Of a stretch of DNA of 64,000 nt, positions 32,999-46,412 are shown piece by piece. Under the pieces are notes generated by a model, which did not search any database, was not told the DNA's origin, and saw only the letters and a program-made list of their open reading frames with translations. The stretch covers positions 155,936,699-156,000,698 of the forward strand of contig NC_092050.1 in NCBI RefSeq assembly GCF_003086295.3. Reading direction: 5' to 3'. The position numbers and the translations under genes are program-made. This DNA comes from Arachis hypogaea (taxonomy: Eukaryota > Streptophyta > Magnoliopsida > Fabales > Fabaceae). Position 1 is the stretch's first letter. Each line of letters opens with the position of its first letter.

Positions 32999-35538
32999 AT
33001 GGCAAGCTTTTCACATCTCCCACATGCTGCAAAAAGGTATTAATTATGAACTAATATGTTATCTAACTTATGTGTGTATGTGCATATTGTTTTGGGGTGA
33101 CTTTCATAGGCAAAAATGCTTAATTTTTTTTTTCAATATTGAAATCTATCTCTGCATGAATATCAATCAGAATATTATTAATTGAGTTAATACTCAATTT
33201 GGTTATGAAGTTACACATGAGTCTCAATTTAGTCTTTGAAATTTTAATTACCTCTATTTAGTCCCTAAAGTTTATAAATGTGCCTCATATTAGTCTCTGA
33301 GACGATTTTTAGTATAAAAACGTTAATGGAGCGCTGTTATAAACTATCAAATATCACGTTAAAACTTGTAAAATGTTGTAGTTTTGATTTTGGCACTTAA
33401 ATAACTCAAAAACGACATCGTATCACTTATTTTATTAGGTAATTTTAATAAACACCATTTACGATATTGTTTTTGAGTTATTTGAGTGCCAAAACTAGAA
33501 CGACATCATTTTACAAAGTTTAGTGTGGCATCCGGCTATTCACGACAGTATTCTGTTAACGTCAAGGACTAACACGAGTTATGTTCACAAAATTTGAGAA
33601 CTAAATAAAAGCAATTGAAACTTTAGGGATTAAATTAAAACTTGCATGTAAATTTAGGGACCAAATTGAATATTATCTCTTATTAATTTTACATGAACCC
33701 CCTTTTTGGGATTGAATATTTTTTGTCACCGGACTGAAATTAAATTTATAAGATTATTAATAACAAAAGCATAAACATAATATGGGCTTGATTTAGTCCA
33801 TAGACCTTTTTTTCATTTATGGAATGGGTCAAGGCCCAAAACAATAACACAGCCAATGAGCCAATGACATATTATAAAATAGAGTTAAGTACGGCTAAGA
33901 CTCCATGAACCAAAAAAAAAAGTACAGCTAAGACTTTAGTTGAACATATTGCCCTCGAATTCTAGACTAGCCTAGTCACTGTAGTGTATCTAACTAGCCA
34001 TATAAAAATGCTATTCGTATATCAATATTTATTTTATACTATAATTAATTTTAATAATTAATTTTAATGTACACGTAACATAATTAATTCAATTAGGGGT
34101 TTAAGATTGTTGAACGAGACAACCCAACCTATTTAAGTCCGGGCTGTGTAAACCTAGAAGTATACAGGCAAGTCCATTTAGATTTTATTCAATTATTAGT
34201 CTCAATTTCTAGATTAGGACTAATTATGGCTAGTTTAGCAGGTTATACGCGCTAATATATTTATTTTTTGTTTTTTTGAAAAAAAATCAATATTTTGGGT
34301 CTAATTTATATAAACTATTTTTTAGCAGTGGATTGAGTTTTTAAATTGGATAAAAAGAAAAATTAGAAATGAACTGAATCTTTTTGAAAATACAAAACAA
34401 AAAAAAATTAAATGGACCAAGAAAATTGTAAACGGATTATCCATTTAATGAAAAATTTTTGCAGTTTAATCCGACTAAACCCATTTAACTGTCCTAAATC
34501 CAACTATTATAATAAGTAAATTCATAACATAGTTAACCGATTTAATTTGACCGAATGAGTTAATCACTCGTGCTTAAATAAGTATCTAGTTCGAGTTCGA
34601 GTCCGCCTTGGAATAAATGTTGTGCATTCTTTAGTTGAATATATGCTATTGAGGACTTGAGGTACATTATTGAATTATGAATTGTAAAGAAATATAAATT
34701 TGATAAATGTGATGCTATAGTTCCTTTTCAAGAATTTGAACTGCTCTGTAAATTTTTGCTTAGACTTGAAGGAAAGGTGGTTTTGATTACCGGTGGCGCT
34801 AGGGGCCTTGGTGAGTGCATGGCAAGGCTGTTCTGCAAAAATGGCGCCAAGGTTGTGATTGCCGACATTCGAGACCAACAAGGACTCGCCCTCCAAGATA
34901 CCATAGGAGTTCAATTCGCAACCTATGTACATTGTGATGTAACTAAAGAAGATGATGTTGAAAATGCAGTTAACTTAGCAATATCAAAGTATCAAAAACT
35001 AGACATAATTGTTAACAATGCTATGCAAATAGATGATGCTAAGCCTAGCATTCTTGATAATGATGTGTCTGAATTCGAGCGCGTTCTTAGAGTTAACCTC
35101 ACAGGGCCTTTCTTGGGAATCAAGCATGCAGCTAGAGTGATGATCCCAGAGAAAAAGGGTAGTATTGTAAATGTGGGAAGTGTATGTTCAAGCATTGGAG
35201 GAGTTGCAACTCATGCATACACAAGCTCCAAGCATGGCTTAATTGGACTCACAAAGAATGCTGCTGCTGAACTTGGAAAATTTGGGATAAGAGTGAATTG
35301 CTTGTCTCCTTACTTTATTGCAAATGATGCAGCTAAAGAGTTCTTCAAACTTGATGATGAAGGGTGTTTAAATGTTTATTCCAATCTTAAAGGGATTCAT
35401 TTGATGGAAGAAGATGTAGCACAAGCTGCACTTTATTTGGCTAGTGATGAGTCCAAGTACATCAGTGGTCATAATCTAGCTGTGGATGGTGGTTTCACTA
35501 CAATCAATCCAATTTTTGGTGTGTTCTCACAATCTTAA
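32999..35538 (+). CDS. Short-chain dehydrogenase/reductase (SDR), secoisolariciresinol dehydrogenase / ABA2-like group
   Basis: Two exons: 32999-33036 (ATG, 12 codons plus 2 bases) and 34764-35538. The intron (GTATTAAT...TTGCTTAG) joins AG and A into an Arg codon, giving 270 residues. No ATG lies near the second exon, so the small first exon decides the start. Classical SDR marks: the cofactor loop TGGARGLG (residues 22-29), an acidic residue after the second strand (IADIRD, favouring NAD over NADP), CDVT, NNA (97-99), structural Asn in VNLTG (124), Ser 152, and YTSSK with Tyr 165 and Lys 169. The last position of the usual NNAG is Met. This plant group oxidises or reduces small alcohols and ketones of hormone and lignan/terpenoid metabolism in the cytosol; the substrate cannot be told. 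The 1727 bp intron hosts a Mutator-type MITE. Confidence 0.9.
33184..33679. mobile_element. Mutator-type MITE in the SDR intron (496 bp)
   Basis: Long inverted ends of about 110-120 bp. The left begins GAGTTAATACTCAATTTGG; the complement of the right end begins GAGATAATATTCAATTTGG, 17 of 19 matching. Flanked by the perfect 9 bp duplication TTATTAATT (33175-33183 and 33680-33688). A 9 bp duplication with long inverted ends is the mark of Mutator-like elements. No coding capacity. Confidence 0.88.
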
Positions 35539-36681
35539 ATTGGAATCTTCGATTCATCGTCATCTCATCGTTTATGGAATCTTTGTAAACGTGCAATTGG
35601 GTTTTCTATGAAATAATTAATAAGTGCAGTACTTAATAACATATAAGTAAACTTGATTTAAAATTAGGTTATTGCATTGCTATGTAAAATCGTAACTTCA
35701 GCGTACACTTTGCTTAGAATCTGATAAAATGTAATAAGTGTGTGATTATGAATGTTACATATATGAAATTATAGATGTTAAGTTAAATAAGATAACTTCG
35801 AATTATTGTCTCCCTAATATTACTGTTCTAATAAATGAGATTGTCTAACATCTAAATAAGTTGGATACACAGGCACAGAATGACTGATATGACTCATTTT
35901 TCATATATACTCCACAACATGAATTAAGAATGATTAAGCTTGTGTATCAATCAATATCAATGGAGTATGATCACTAGTTAATTTAATTTGCTCCACCAAA
36001 GTGCCCTTGTAGTTCATCACTCTTGAATTTTTCACACTCTGCTTCCAGTTAAGTGTTTGACTTAGAGAGTTTCATCACTAAATTCACATTTGTTAAAATT
36101 AGCTTTGCCATCATCATGATGACAAATTGACCATTAGGACACAATTTTTTTCTTCTTTTTTTTGTTAAAAAAAAGTTATTGTTAGCTCAATAAGCATTTC
36201 CAACTTTCCATGCCCTGTGTTAGAGACTTTAGATAGAACCTTTTGAGTTTGTTACAAATTGTAAATCAGGTTTAGTTACCAAGTTGCTGTATAGACTCAT
36301 TGTAATTACCTTTTCTAAGTTATAATTTTCTAGTTTCATTCTATCCATTGTTTTCTCTTATCACCATGGATTTCACCACCCTCTCAATTGACATTCAAAA
36401 GGGTAGTATTTTCCTCCTGCAGAATTGAATCCAACACTATCAAAATAGCAGCAGATACATATATATTGCATAAATTAGGTCAGAAAAATTACAAAAGAAA
36501 AAAAAAAAAAAGAAGACTCTGATAACAATCATAAACACACCGAATTTCTTTTCAGCTTTTTTAGTACCCTCTTCTAACCAAGAGGGATGTCAACATTGTA
36601 ATAAAAGATAAAAATATGTATATAAATAAAAATCATAAGAATTTCATTCGTTGTTCATTTCAAACTCTTTTTTTTTTGTTT
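35539..36681. other. Convergent spacer between the SDR and ABCG genes
   Basis: Holds the 3' UTRs of both genes. Purine and T runs occur near 36500 and 36670. No further coding sequence. Confidence 0.6.
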
Positions 36682-39600
36682 TCAACTTTTGGAAGTGCCA
36701 TTTCTTCTTTGAGTAGAAACATAAGCTCTAAGAGATGGTGAGTGAGCAAGAACATCAGGTGCAATAGTTGTGTTCTGAGTTCCACTCTTCTGCTGCATCC
36801 TTCTCCTAGCAATGTACCCTCTAACCCATGGTGTCACATCCTCATTGATCTTGATCATTATGAAGAAAATTATGCGGTAGATTATAATCATGCTGAAGAT
36901 CACACTTAGGTCTATCCACTTTGATCTGTTCACATCAATCTGGAAAACATTCTCTAGGATGTATTCGCCCGGTATCTTTGGAAGATCCGGCGTCTGGTTG
37001 TCGAATATCAAGCCAGTTAGATCATTCTGGTATTGTCCCTGCAAGAGTTTTTTCATTGCTTTCAATAGTCTAAAAAATTGAACTGAGAAATAATAAATAG
37101 ACATTCACAAGAATTGAAGTGTCACAAACTTTCTTACTTGTAGTGCCCAAAAATGGAAACTGATGTATGACATTGGATAGCGCCAGACTGGCTTTGGAAT
37201 ATCATGTGGAAGCCTAAAGTAGCCAGACACCAGCATGAATATTCCCTAAGAGTAGTTTATCAATCATGAAAAAGAAAATTCATCCATAAGTTTTAGTTAA
37301 ATGGAATCTATATAACAAATTAATTGAGCAAATGCTATGTTTAGTAAGTGAACAAGTACATGATTCGTTTCCATATAAGATAAAATACAATTGTCATGTC
37401 AGCATAGTATTTTTAAAACTTTATAAGAAGAGCATTGATTTATTTAATAGGGAGGATATGATTGAATGTGCATGTGCATACCTGAATCCCTGCTCCAATT
37501 ATGATGCCCATGAGGAAGTTGGGGACAATGCTAGCTATTGCCATCATTAAGCTCTCAACAACTGTGACACTTGCATAAAGGCACAGCACAAAGAAGAGGT
37601 AATGCCAAAAACCAGGGTGAAGCCTAACCATGAAGTAACAGATTGTTCCAGACAGAAAAGTTATTAATATCAGGAATGGCATTGCAGATAATGTGTTGCT
37701 TATCACAAATGCAGTCACACCATAGTGCCCATTCAGTCTTTCCCTTTGGAAAACCTGTAATTAACACACAATATATAATCACATTATGAAAATTATACCT
37801 ACTTAGTACTACTCCCTTCGTTCCACAATGATAAATTGTTTTAACATTTTCTGATACTATCATGAATCAATAATTCTCGATGCAATTTGTACCGGAAAGC
37901 ATTGATTCATGAACGTATCAGAAAAGTCAAAACAACTGATTATTGTGAAACTGAGAGAGTATTATATTAGGTCATATTTGTGGCGAAATAGTAACCACAT
38001 AGGGCTTAATGACTTACCTTCATGTCTTCAACAAATGAAGGGAATCCACCAATTGACATGAATGTGACAAAACCAAACACAAATGATGCACATGAGCCTC
38101 TAGCCTAAGAAAAACAATAACATAGGTAGTTAAATCAACTTTCTTGCCAAACTAAAATCCACATGCATCATTTATTCACCGCAACCAACTTTGAATTTGC
38201 TTCAAATCTAAAGAAACCAAGTACCAGAATTGAATTGTAGCCTGTTCCCACGTTCAAATAAATGGTTCCAATGCAGATAGTGACCACAATGTAGATCACA
38301 AGCCTAAGCCAATAGTAACCAAAGTCCCTAGACATGTTGATGAAGGAGCGCTTTGTTAAAGTGTAAGACTGCATTAAGAAGCTAGCTTGGCTTCCTCCTG
38401 CGTCAAGCACTGTTCCTTTCTGCAGAAAATTATGAAGAAAAAAAAAAGATTACTCATTTGCATAGTGCTAAGTTTGGTGCAGTTGATATCAATAGCAATA
38501 AGGCTGTGTTTGGATACTGTTTTAAAAACAAAATTTATGTACTTTCTGTACTTACAACTTTGGATATCTCATCCACTTTCTGTATTGCAGCATAAGAATG
38601 CTGAGAAGTGCGGTAGTAATCAATAAGAGTCCTGATAGCTTCAGCAGTAGTGATCTTATCCAAGGGATCATCACTTCCCTCAAACTGAGATAACAAAGTT
38701 AAAACATTTTAGCAAAGGAACATATATAAATTCATAATTGTCATAAATAGGGACTGATCATAACCACAATCTTAAAAAGAATGAAACTAAAATGTTGCAA
38801 TAGTCAAGATTATGACATGCATAAAGATGAGTAGAATAATAGTACCCTGAGTTTCATGGACCCTTTAAGAGTTGATTTGACTTTGTCAAAGTCAGAGTTG
38901 ATGCATCTAAGGAAATGATCTGATGGATTCCTCAATGCAGGGCATGGAAAACCAGCTTGTGCAAAGAACTGTTGAAAGCATGCAGCATAATAATGCTCAG
39001 AATCAATCACATAAAAATGAATAATTTTAAGAATTTAGAAATAGTATTATTATTATTGGTAGATTGGTACCTCATATGCCTCAGAAGCTTGGCCAAAGTA
39101 AACAGTTTTGCCACCAGAGAGCAAGTACAATTGATCAAAGAGTTCAAACACTTCACTGCTTGGTTGATGAATGGAAGCTATTACTGTTCTTCCATCTCTT
39201 GCCAATGCACGCAGTGTCTGAGTCACAAAGAAAGCCGAAGCACTGCAAAAACAACAACACATGTAAAGTTTTAATTGGGATAAGAAAATCTATACAAAAT
39301 TAGAAGAGAAAATCAAAACAGAGAACATATGAATTCAGCACATACAGACTTTTTTTTTTATGCATGCTACTATGTCTATAATTAATGTGGCTATACAACT
39401 TTTATCAACATTTAAAAAATATTGTCAAAATTTATCTGGGGTTTCTTAAATATTTGATAATATTTTTTAATTTAAAAAATAAAGTAAAAAGTATTGTGAA
39501 AATGTAAAAGTATAATTTACTTTTTAATCATATAAAGTAAAAAGTGTAATCTAATTTTGTTATTAAAATCGTATAACTATCGTAACCAACAAAGACTCTG

Positions 39601-41718
39601 CTTTTTAATTTATCTTACAACTACTGTTGTGTCTCATCAAGAAGGTGGAAAATAAATTAGAGTAATATTAAATAATGAACCTTTTTTTCATTTAATATTA
39701 TTTTTTTAAATTATTTTGTTTATCCTAAATCTAAATTCTAAATCATAAATTTTTAATCTTAAATTTTGAATTATTAATTTAAATATTAAAATTAATTGAT
39801 ATTGGCTAACTAAAAATTAATTTTTTATTTTTTCCACTTAATATTATCATGGCTTTGTGGTTATAAAAATATAAATAAATACTAAATACAGATACTAAAT
39901 TAATAAACCCATAGAAATCATTGTAGTAGTGTTAGATGATTTAGTTGACAAAGGTCAATTTTACGAATTTATAATATGTCATATGTGCCTATTTAATCGT
40001 GACTTCATATATATAATAGATGATATGATGATGTAGAAAAATATTAAAATGAGCCTTTAATTATTTATTGCATCAACTTTATCTTTTCTGCAAGAATAGG
40101 AAATCCTGTGTTTAAATAAATAACCTAATATAGAAACAGGACAAGAAGAATACGAAATAAAGTAGTGGCTACGGATCTTCAACTACATCTTCCTAATGAG
40201 TATCTATTTTTTATTTTTCACTATATATATTAAATAATAGTTTTTGTCCTGATGCTTTCCAGTTCAACTCTTACAGGAGTGTATCTTAGTCAACCCAACT
40301 ACATTAATTATCTCCCCATCCTAAACCTCCCAACAAACCCTCTAGTTAACTGCAAATTAAAGCTTTAGTATTCAAAGAGACATAGACCACATATTAAGTG
40401 TTATAATTACAATATTTTTTCCAGCTTGATAAAAAGCACATATAATTACAATATTTTTATATGAGTGATGGAATTGATGAGTAATTTTATGTTTAAAAAT
40501 AAAGTATATTTATATTATTTGTAGCATAAAATAGTTGTGAAGGAAGAAATAGACAGATGGACAAAGAAAATAAATGCAGTTAAAGTGAAATCCAACTACC
40601 TGTCTAAGCCACTAGTAGGTTCATCAAGGAAGAGCAACCTAGGCCTCATCAATATTTCCAATGCAATGCTAACCCTTCTCTTCTCCCCACCACTGATCCC
40701 ACGCAGGTGCCAGTTCCCTATCACTGTGTCAGCACAATCTTGAAGCCCCATCGCCACTATCGTGCTCTCAACCAATGCCCTTTTGTCCGACCTTGCCATC
40801 TTATCTGGCAACCGCAGCCTTGCTGAATATGATATCGTCTCTCTTACTGTTAGGGTCCCAATTAAGTTGTCATCTTGTGTCACGTAAGCCTAATCATTCC
40901 AAGTTAAAATAATAATTAATAAAGTTCCAACTAATTAACCCAACTCACATGTCAAAATTTATTATATGCTGGTTGGTTATTAGGTATGTACATAGATATG
41001 GATTAAATCTAACAAAAAGTTCATCTCAAAGTTCAATACCTAACAAAATCTAAACCATAAAAAATGATAAAAGACAAGTATTATTACTTATGATTAGTAG
41101 TAAGACTAACGAAACAAGCCTGTTTTTGGTTACGGTAATAATTTAAAGATTCTCAATTAATAACTTAATACAAAGATAGATACAATTGAGTATTTGCCGT
41201 GTAATAATTAAAGTATATGGGTAATGATTAGTATTTTAATTCATTTTTCTAATATTTAAAAAATTAAAATAATAAATTAAGATTGTAATATAAAATAGAA
41301 AAAATATATATAAGTGTGATGATAGAAATATAGTTACGGCGGTGCCGAAGGAGAGCTTGGCTTTGCGACCGTTGAGGAGGATGGTGCCGGAGAGGAAGGC
41401 ATTGGCGGCAAGGCGACTGGAAAGAGCGTCGAGGAGAGTGGATTTTCCGGAGCCGGAGGGGCCCATGAGTGCAGTGAAGGTTCCAGGCTCAGCATAACCG
41501 GTTAAACCTTCTAGAACATTCTGCGTCTCTCCGTTGCTGAGAGTGACCATAACCGTCAGATCCTTCCACGTCAGCCTGGCCGATACGTCTCCGATGAACT
41601 CCGTGTCCGTCTTCTCCCTCCAAAGAGTCTCACTCAGAGGACTCAACGCCGGAACCACCCCTCCTCCATTGTTATTATTATTATTATTCCCCGAAGGTTT
41701 ACTTGCCTCTATCTCCAT
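36682..41718 (-). CDS. ABCG11: ABC transporter G family member 11-like half-transporter (cuticular lipid export)
   Basis: Ten coding exons on the minus strand: 41338-41718, 40600-40889, 39071-39242, 38846-38968, 38556-38684, 38225-38419, 38018-38104, 37482-37754, 37138-37245 and 36682-37038. All borders are GT/AG and phases agree, giving 704 residues, about the length known for Arabidopsis ABCG11. The start is the ATG in MEIEASK; the same frame is open a little upstream without another ATG. The nucleotide-binding domain comes first, as in the ABCG family: Walker [10 protein letters not shown] (86-94), signature ISGGEKRR (about 192-199) and Walker B LLFLDE (212-217). The C-terminal half has the membrane segments ([36 protein letters not shown] and others). 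ABCG11 homodimers or ABCG11/ABCG12 dimers export cutin and wax precursors across the plasma membrane of epidermal cells. A run of seven Asn near residue 11 comes from a triplet repeat. Confidence 0.95.
37812..37959. mobile_element. Stowaway-type MITE in an ABCG11 intron (148 bp)
   Basis: Begins CTCCCTTCGTTCCACAAT and ends with a close complement, ATTGTGAAACTGAGAGAG. Flanked by TA on both sides (37810-37811 and 37960-37961). Termini and TA target are those of Stowaway elements of the Tc1/mariner group. Lies in the intron between exons 7 and 8. Confidence 0.85.
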
Positions 41719-42356
41719 AACCACTTCACTAGTTACTTTCGATTGATCAGAAACTGCATATAATATAGAAGCAAAAGAAAAGGATAAAAGGGTAATTACA
41801 AGTGTATGTTTATGTTTATAGACCTAAAAGGAGTAACATGAGTTTTGTGAGGGTGAATGAGAAAGTTGTGTGTGTTGAGAAGCTTTGACTGAGTAGGAAG
41901 CGATGAAGGGTTTAAGAGAGATGATGTCCCATGCAAAAAGGGTTTAGTTTATGGTATGCAAATATGAATATGAATATGAATGAACCACTATAATTAACTA
42001 GAGAGAGAGAGAGAGGAAGATGATGAGGTGCTGAAGGTTGAGCCATTTTATGGAGCAATTAATGGATACAGCTAGTTGTTGGTAGCTAACATTTAATGCC
42101 AAAACCGACCCCCATTTAACTCAAGGCATGTGTTATTATTAATATATATTTTTTAATCCGTCTATATAACAATAATACTGTGTGTATGTGCGCCCCCTCT
42201 TTCAGTAAGCATATCTGTATGACTCTATCTGTCCCATCCTCCGTTCACATTTTACTCTTTCTAATTAACATAATTATTCATAATTCATAAATCTATATGT
42301 ACTAATATTGTGCCGTGTAATATCAACATGCATGGTATGGTAGTTATGACTGACAT
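41719..42356 (-). promoter_or_regulatory. 5' UTR and promoter region of the ABCG11-like gene
   Basis: On the minus strand a possible acceptor (TTATATGCAG) lies about 40 bases before the start codon, with a donor-like CTTTTAG/GTCTATAAAC near 41825, so a small 5' UTR intron is possible but unproven. A (GA)n run lies at about 42001-42014. No TATA box is assigned. Confidence 0.4.
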
Positions 42357-42988
42357 TAGGAGTGTTCACGATGCGATTTTGTTCGGTTTTAAGGAAAAAA
42401 GTCATTCAATCCGAATACTTTATGTGTGGTGCAATTTGGATTGGATGAACTTTTTTTGGAAATTCGATCCGATCTGATCCAATTACAAACGGTTTGGATC
42501 GGTTTGGATTTGCAGTTTTTTAAATAAAAAAATTAAATATATATATATATAACAAATTTCAACATCAAATTTTAAATAATCAACAATAACATAACAAGTC
42601 TTAGCAATATCTTAAAAGGTCAACGATAACATAACAATAGAAATAAAATTATAGATTAGTTAAAATAAATAAATAAATAACATTTTGAACATAAAATATT
42701 TATTAAATAATAATAATACATGAATAATAGAAAAATATATAACAAATTGAACATATTATAAGTATAATTGTAAATATGATAATAAAATAATAATATTATA
42801 GCACATTGTGCGGTTTGGATTGGATTGGATCGGTTATGAAAAGTAGATCCGAAATCCGATCCAATCCAGTAGTTTGCAAAAAATATAATCCAATCAAATC
42901 CGAATTAGTGCGGTTTTAATCGGTTTTCGATCTGAATTGGATTGGATGAACGGTTTAATTTGGATCGGTTTTGATTTGAATACCCCTA
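42357..42988. mobile_element. Non-autonomous hAT-type element (632 bp)
   Basis: Begins TAGGAGTGTTCA and ends TGAATACCCCTA, imperfect inverted repeats (10 of 12) of the well-known TAGGGGTGTTCA type. Subterminal sequence is rich in CGGTTTGGATCGG and GATCCGAAATCCGATCC motifs in both orientations. The flanking 8-mers ACTGACAT and GTTGCCAT match at 5 of 8, fitting a decayed 8 bp hAT duplication. The centre is AT-rich and non-coding. It lies about 640 bases upstream of the ABCG11 start. Confidence 0.82.
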
Positions 42989-45846
42989 GTTGCCATGCCC
43001 TAGCTCATTATTAGTAAATTATTAGTAAATTAAAAATATTTTATATGCTTTTTTAATTTTAAAGTCATAAAAATATAAATATTTCATTATATATATATAT
43101 AACAGTTAAAAAGGTAAAAAAACAACTATTTTTTGGATTGTGAAACCAACATTCTTTTTCTTTTTTTTTTTAATCTAGTTTATTTTATGGGTATGCAAAT
43201 GTATGTAGCAGTTATCGTTGAAAGATGAGGATTGATTGAGAAGAGGGCTATCCACGTGAGGCCAATATAATGAACCAATTAATATACGAGTTGTTTTGAT
43301 GAATGAACCAATAGCCTTATCACTTTCATTTGAAATTCCGTACTTTCCTTCGTATGAAGGCTTTTATTTTAATTTGTTCTTCAAGTAATTAACTAGGGTT
43401 GGAAGGAGTTGGGACTCGAGAATTGGTTAAGTGTTACAACCACATATAAATGATAGATATAGAAGAAGGAATATTATGCATAATTGGTTTGGAGAACATG
43501 AAGAGAATAAGATATAAAAAATTGAAATATAAAAATTAGTATTTTATATTTTATTTAATAATAAATTAAATATAAAATAAAATAAATTATAAAAAATTTT
43601 AATTTATTTTTATTTTTTTACACAAAATTTTTAAAAAATGTAGTTACAAAAAATTGAGAATGACAACAAAAGAAAAAAAAAGATAAATTAAATTGTTGAG
43701 TATTTTTGTATAAAAAAGATGCAAAATATACTAATTAATATTTTAAAATATAATATGTTTATTTATATTTTATCTGTTTTATGTCTCTGCTATATTCACA
43801 TTTTAGTGTCTCTGCTTATTATCAGATATGTAATGGTGATGAGAGCAAAATGTCATGAATTTTTGTATGGTGTTGTTGATAAAATTATTATTATAATATA
43901 TATGTATCATTTTATTTCATACACATTTTTTTTGTAATTTATATTTTACTTTTTATATATGGGTATATTTTGAGTGAAAAACACTTGTTAAATTATTGTA
44001 ATAAACACCATATATAGGTATGTATAGGGTTAGTTGCAATTGAAGGGCAACCACATTTGCCTCATGTATGTAATGAGTTAGGTATGGCAAAGAAGCTAGT
44101 AAAGGCAAAGGTCATACTGAAGCCCAAGTAGTTATGAATTATGATTGATGATTGGAATTTTCTTAGCATATAAGTAATTTAATATTAAATGAATAATGAA
44201 TATACAAATAAATAAATTAATATTTGATAGCTAGAGAATTGACACAATATGTATGCCTAACTACTTGCTCGTTAGCCAGAACATGAAAAAGTCGTTCATT
44301 GTTTCAACTTAAAGGATCTTGCTAATAAAAAAAATATTTTAAATTTTTTTTATCATAGATTGTAGACAAATTATTAGATATTTTTTTTATATTTTTAATA
44401 TATTAAATATACCAAAAGAAAATATATTATTTTCTTAACCAGTGTTCTTATATAGATAATTTTTTTAGCTAAAGCCATAACTTAATTAATTAGTACTTTT
44501 TTTTTTGGTTGAATAGAGACTAGCTATTTTAATTATTGAAGCAAACTACTGTAATTATTATACAGTAGTTCTAGCTAGGAAGGTGACATTTTGATTACTG
44601 ATCCAATAATATATATATATGACTTTTTACTGAATCATTTCATAAGGGTAGATATATATGGGTGTGTAGTTAATAAGAAAAATGGAGAAGATTTTAGATA
44701 TTATTATATTCCATGTGATGCATGAATGCAAAGGAGGGGTGAGAAAAAGAAAGGTTCGTTTAGTCATAACATCATTTAGTGGTCCCAAAACTTCTTTAGA
44801 TAAGAGAAAGGAAGATAAAAGAGAAGAGAAGTGTAGTTGAGAATTGAGATAGATTTTAGTAAGTAGCTAGTAACCTGCTTGTAGAAATTAAAGAAAGAGT
44901 GATATTTAATTTGATTGAGATGTTTAACATTTGTCTTGTCCATCTCCACATCAGTTGTAGAGAGAGGTTAGTTTACATTTAATTCTAATTAAAGGAAAGC
45001 ATCTGCTTCATTATTATTCAACTGTGGATATAATATGATTTGTTTATATGTCAATTGTCATGGCTAGCTATATATGAATATAACATGCATGTTTTGTAAT
45101 ATGTAACTAAGATACTTAATTAGTCAAGATCAACTAGCTTTTATAATGGTTGAAAGATTTATATAACTCCTTAATTATTATTGATAATAAAAAATATTAT
45201 ATGCACATTAAAATTAATTATCGTATATTTATGTATAAATATATGTGTAGTTTAACTTATTTTTAATATATATTTTATATTTTAATGTGTATATGACTGA
45301 TTAATAATATATATCTATTTTAATTTTAACAACAACTTTTTAATCACATTTTGAATATCTCATTATGAATATATACAATTTTTATGTCAATAGATACTAG
45401 ACATGAAAAACCTCTAATAAACAACAATAACAATATACTACATACACGTACAAAATCAATTATTTAATTAGTCTCTTAAATAAAATATATATTAAATTAA
45501 AAAATACACAATAAAAATAAATAAACATATAATACATATAAATATACAGAAATATATATTGGTTTATTTTTTTATTTACATATAATATTTTTGTGATACT
45601 AATGATATTTTTTATATAAAAATTGTATCTAAAGTAGAGTTGATCATAAGTGAGAAGCAAGGATTGTGTATCTAAGTATCTAACTACTGACAATATATAA
45701 AAGAAAAATATTGGATCTAATGCATTATTATTAATTTATTATTATCCAATTAATCTCTCACAATCAATGCAATTGGTTTTCAAGAAAGATAGAATTTAAG
45801 TTTGACAATAATCCCCATAGATTGAATATTGGCTGTGTGTATGTTT
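42989..45846. other. Gene-free intergenic stretch
   Basis: AT-rich. Short open frames (for example 43719-43937 and 45460-45693) are low in complexity and have no features of real genes. No element ends were defined. Confidence 0.6.
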
Positions 45847-45867
45847 TGACATTTTTCCCTTTCTTTT

Positions 45868-45950
45868 TTTTGGTTTCCACGGTATCCCCCAACCCGGCAG
45901 GTCAAGGACTAATCCGTCGCGGTACTGAGCTCCATTTAAGGGTTTGCCGC
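45868..45950 (-). mobile_element. Short SINE-like retroposed fragment with 21 bp target duplication
   Basis: The 21 bases TGACATTTTTCCC followed by TTTCTTTT occur at 45847-45867 and 45951-45971, exactly duplicated around an 83 bp insert. On the minus strand the insert runs GCGGCAAACCCTTAAATGG ... GGATACCGTGGAAACC and ends in A-residues. A long target duplication with an A-tail is the mark of LINE-driven retroposition. No A or B box is clear, so it is probably a 5'-truncated SINE. Confidence 0.75.
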
Positions 45951-46412
45951 TGACATTTTTCCCTTTCTTTTAGTAGATGAGGTTTTTTTTTTTTTTTTTT
46001 TGGGTGAAAAGTAGATGAGTATTTGGGTGAAGATTTGTTGATTTAAATTTAGAGTTTTTTTTGGTAGTCTATAGTATTCTAATTAGGACTTCGGAAACCT
46101 ATATATGGTGAAGTTGTTTTTGGACATGGCCTTGGGCCAGAGAACTGACCCGGCCTATTTATGGTGAGTTAAGCTTAGCCTATTTTTTGTTTAAGCCTAC
46201 TAAACCGAAGCCCAAATAAAAGACGAAAACCTAATATTTGGACTTTGTACTGGGCCTTAATTGGACTATACCAAAAAAATTAGGCCTTATGATGTTTTTT
46301 CAGTTACAAATGTTTTTGGGCAAACATGTAAATAGAAGCTTATTGGTTTACAAGCTACAATACCAAAAAGGACAAAAAAGATCCATGGTTACAAGAGAAA
46401 ACAAATAAATTT

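Noticed and set aside
34756..34763. Start of the SDR protein at TTG 34756
   Set aside because: TTG is not a plausible start; the sequence is an intron end (TTGCTTAG). A proper ATG exon at 32999-33036 joins in phase.
41719..41724. GTG start two codons before the ABCG11 ATG
   Set aside because: Plant nuclear genes start at ATG; the ATG at 41716-41718 gives the family-typical MEIEAS opening.
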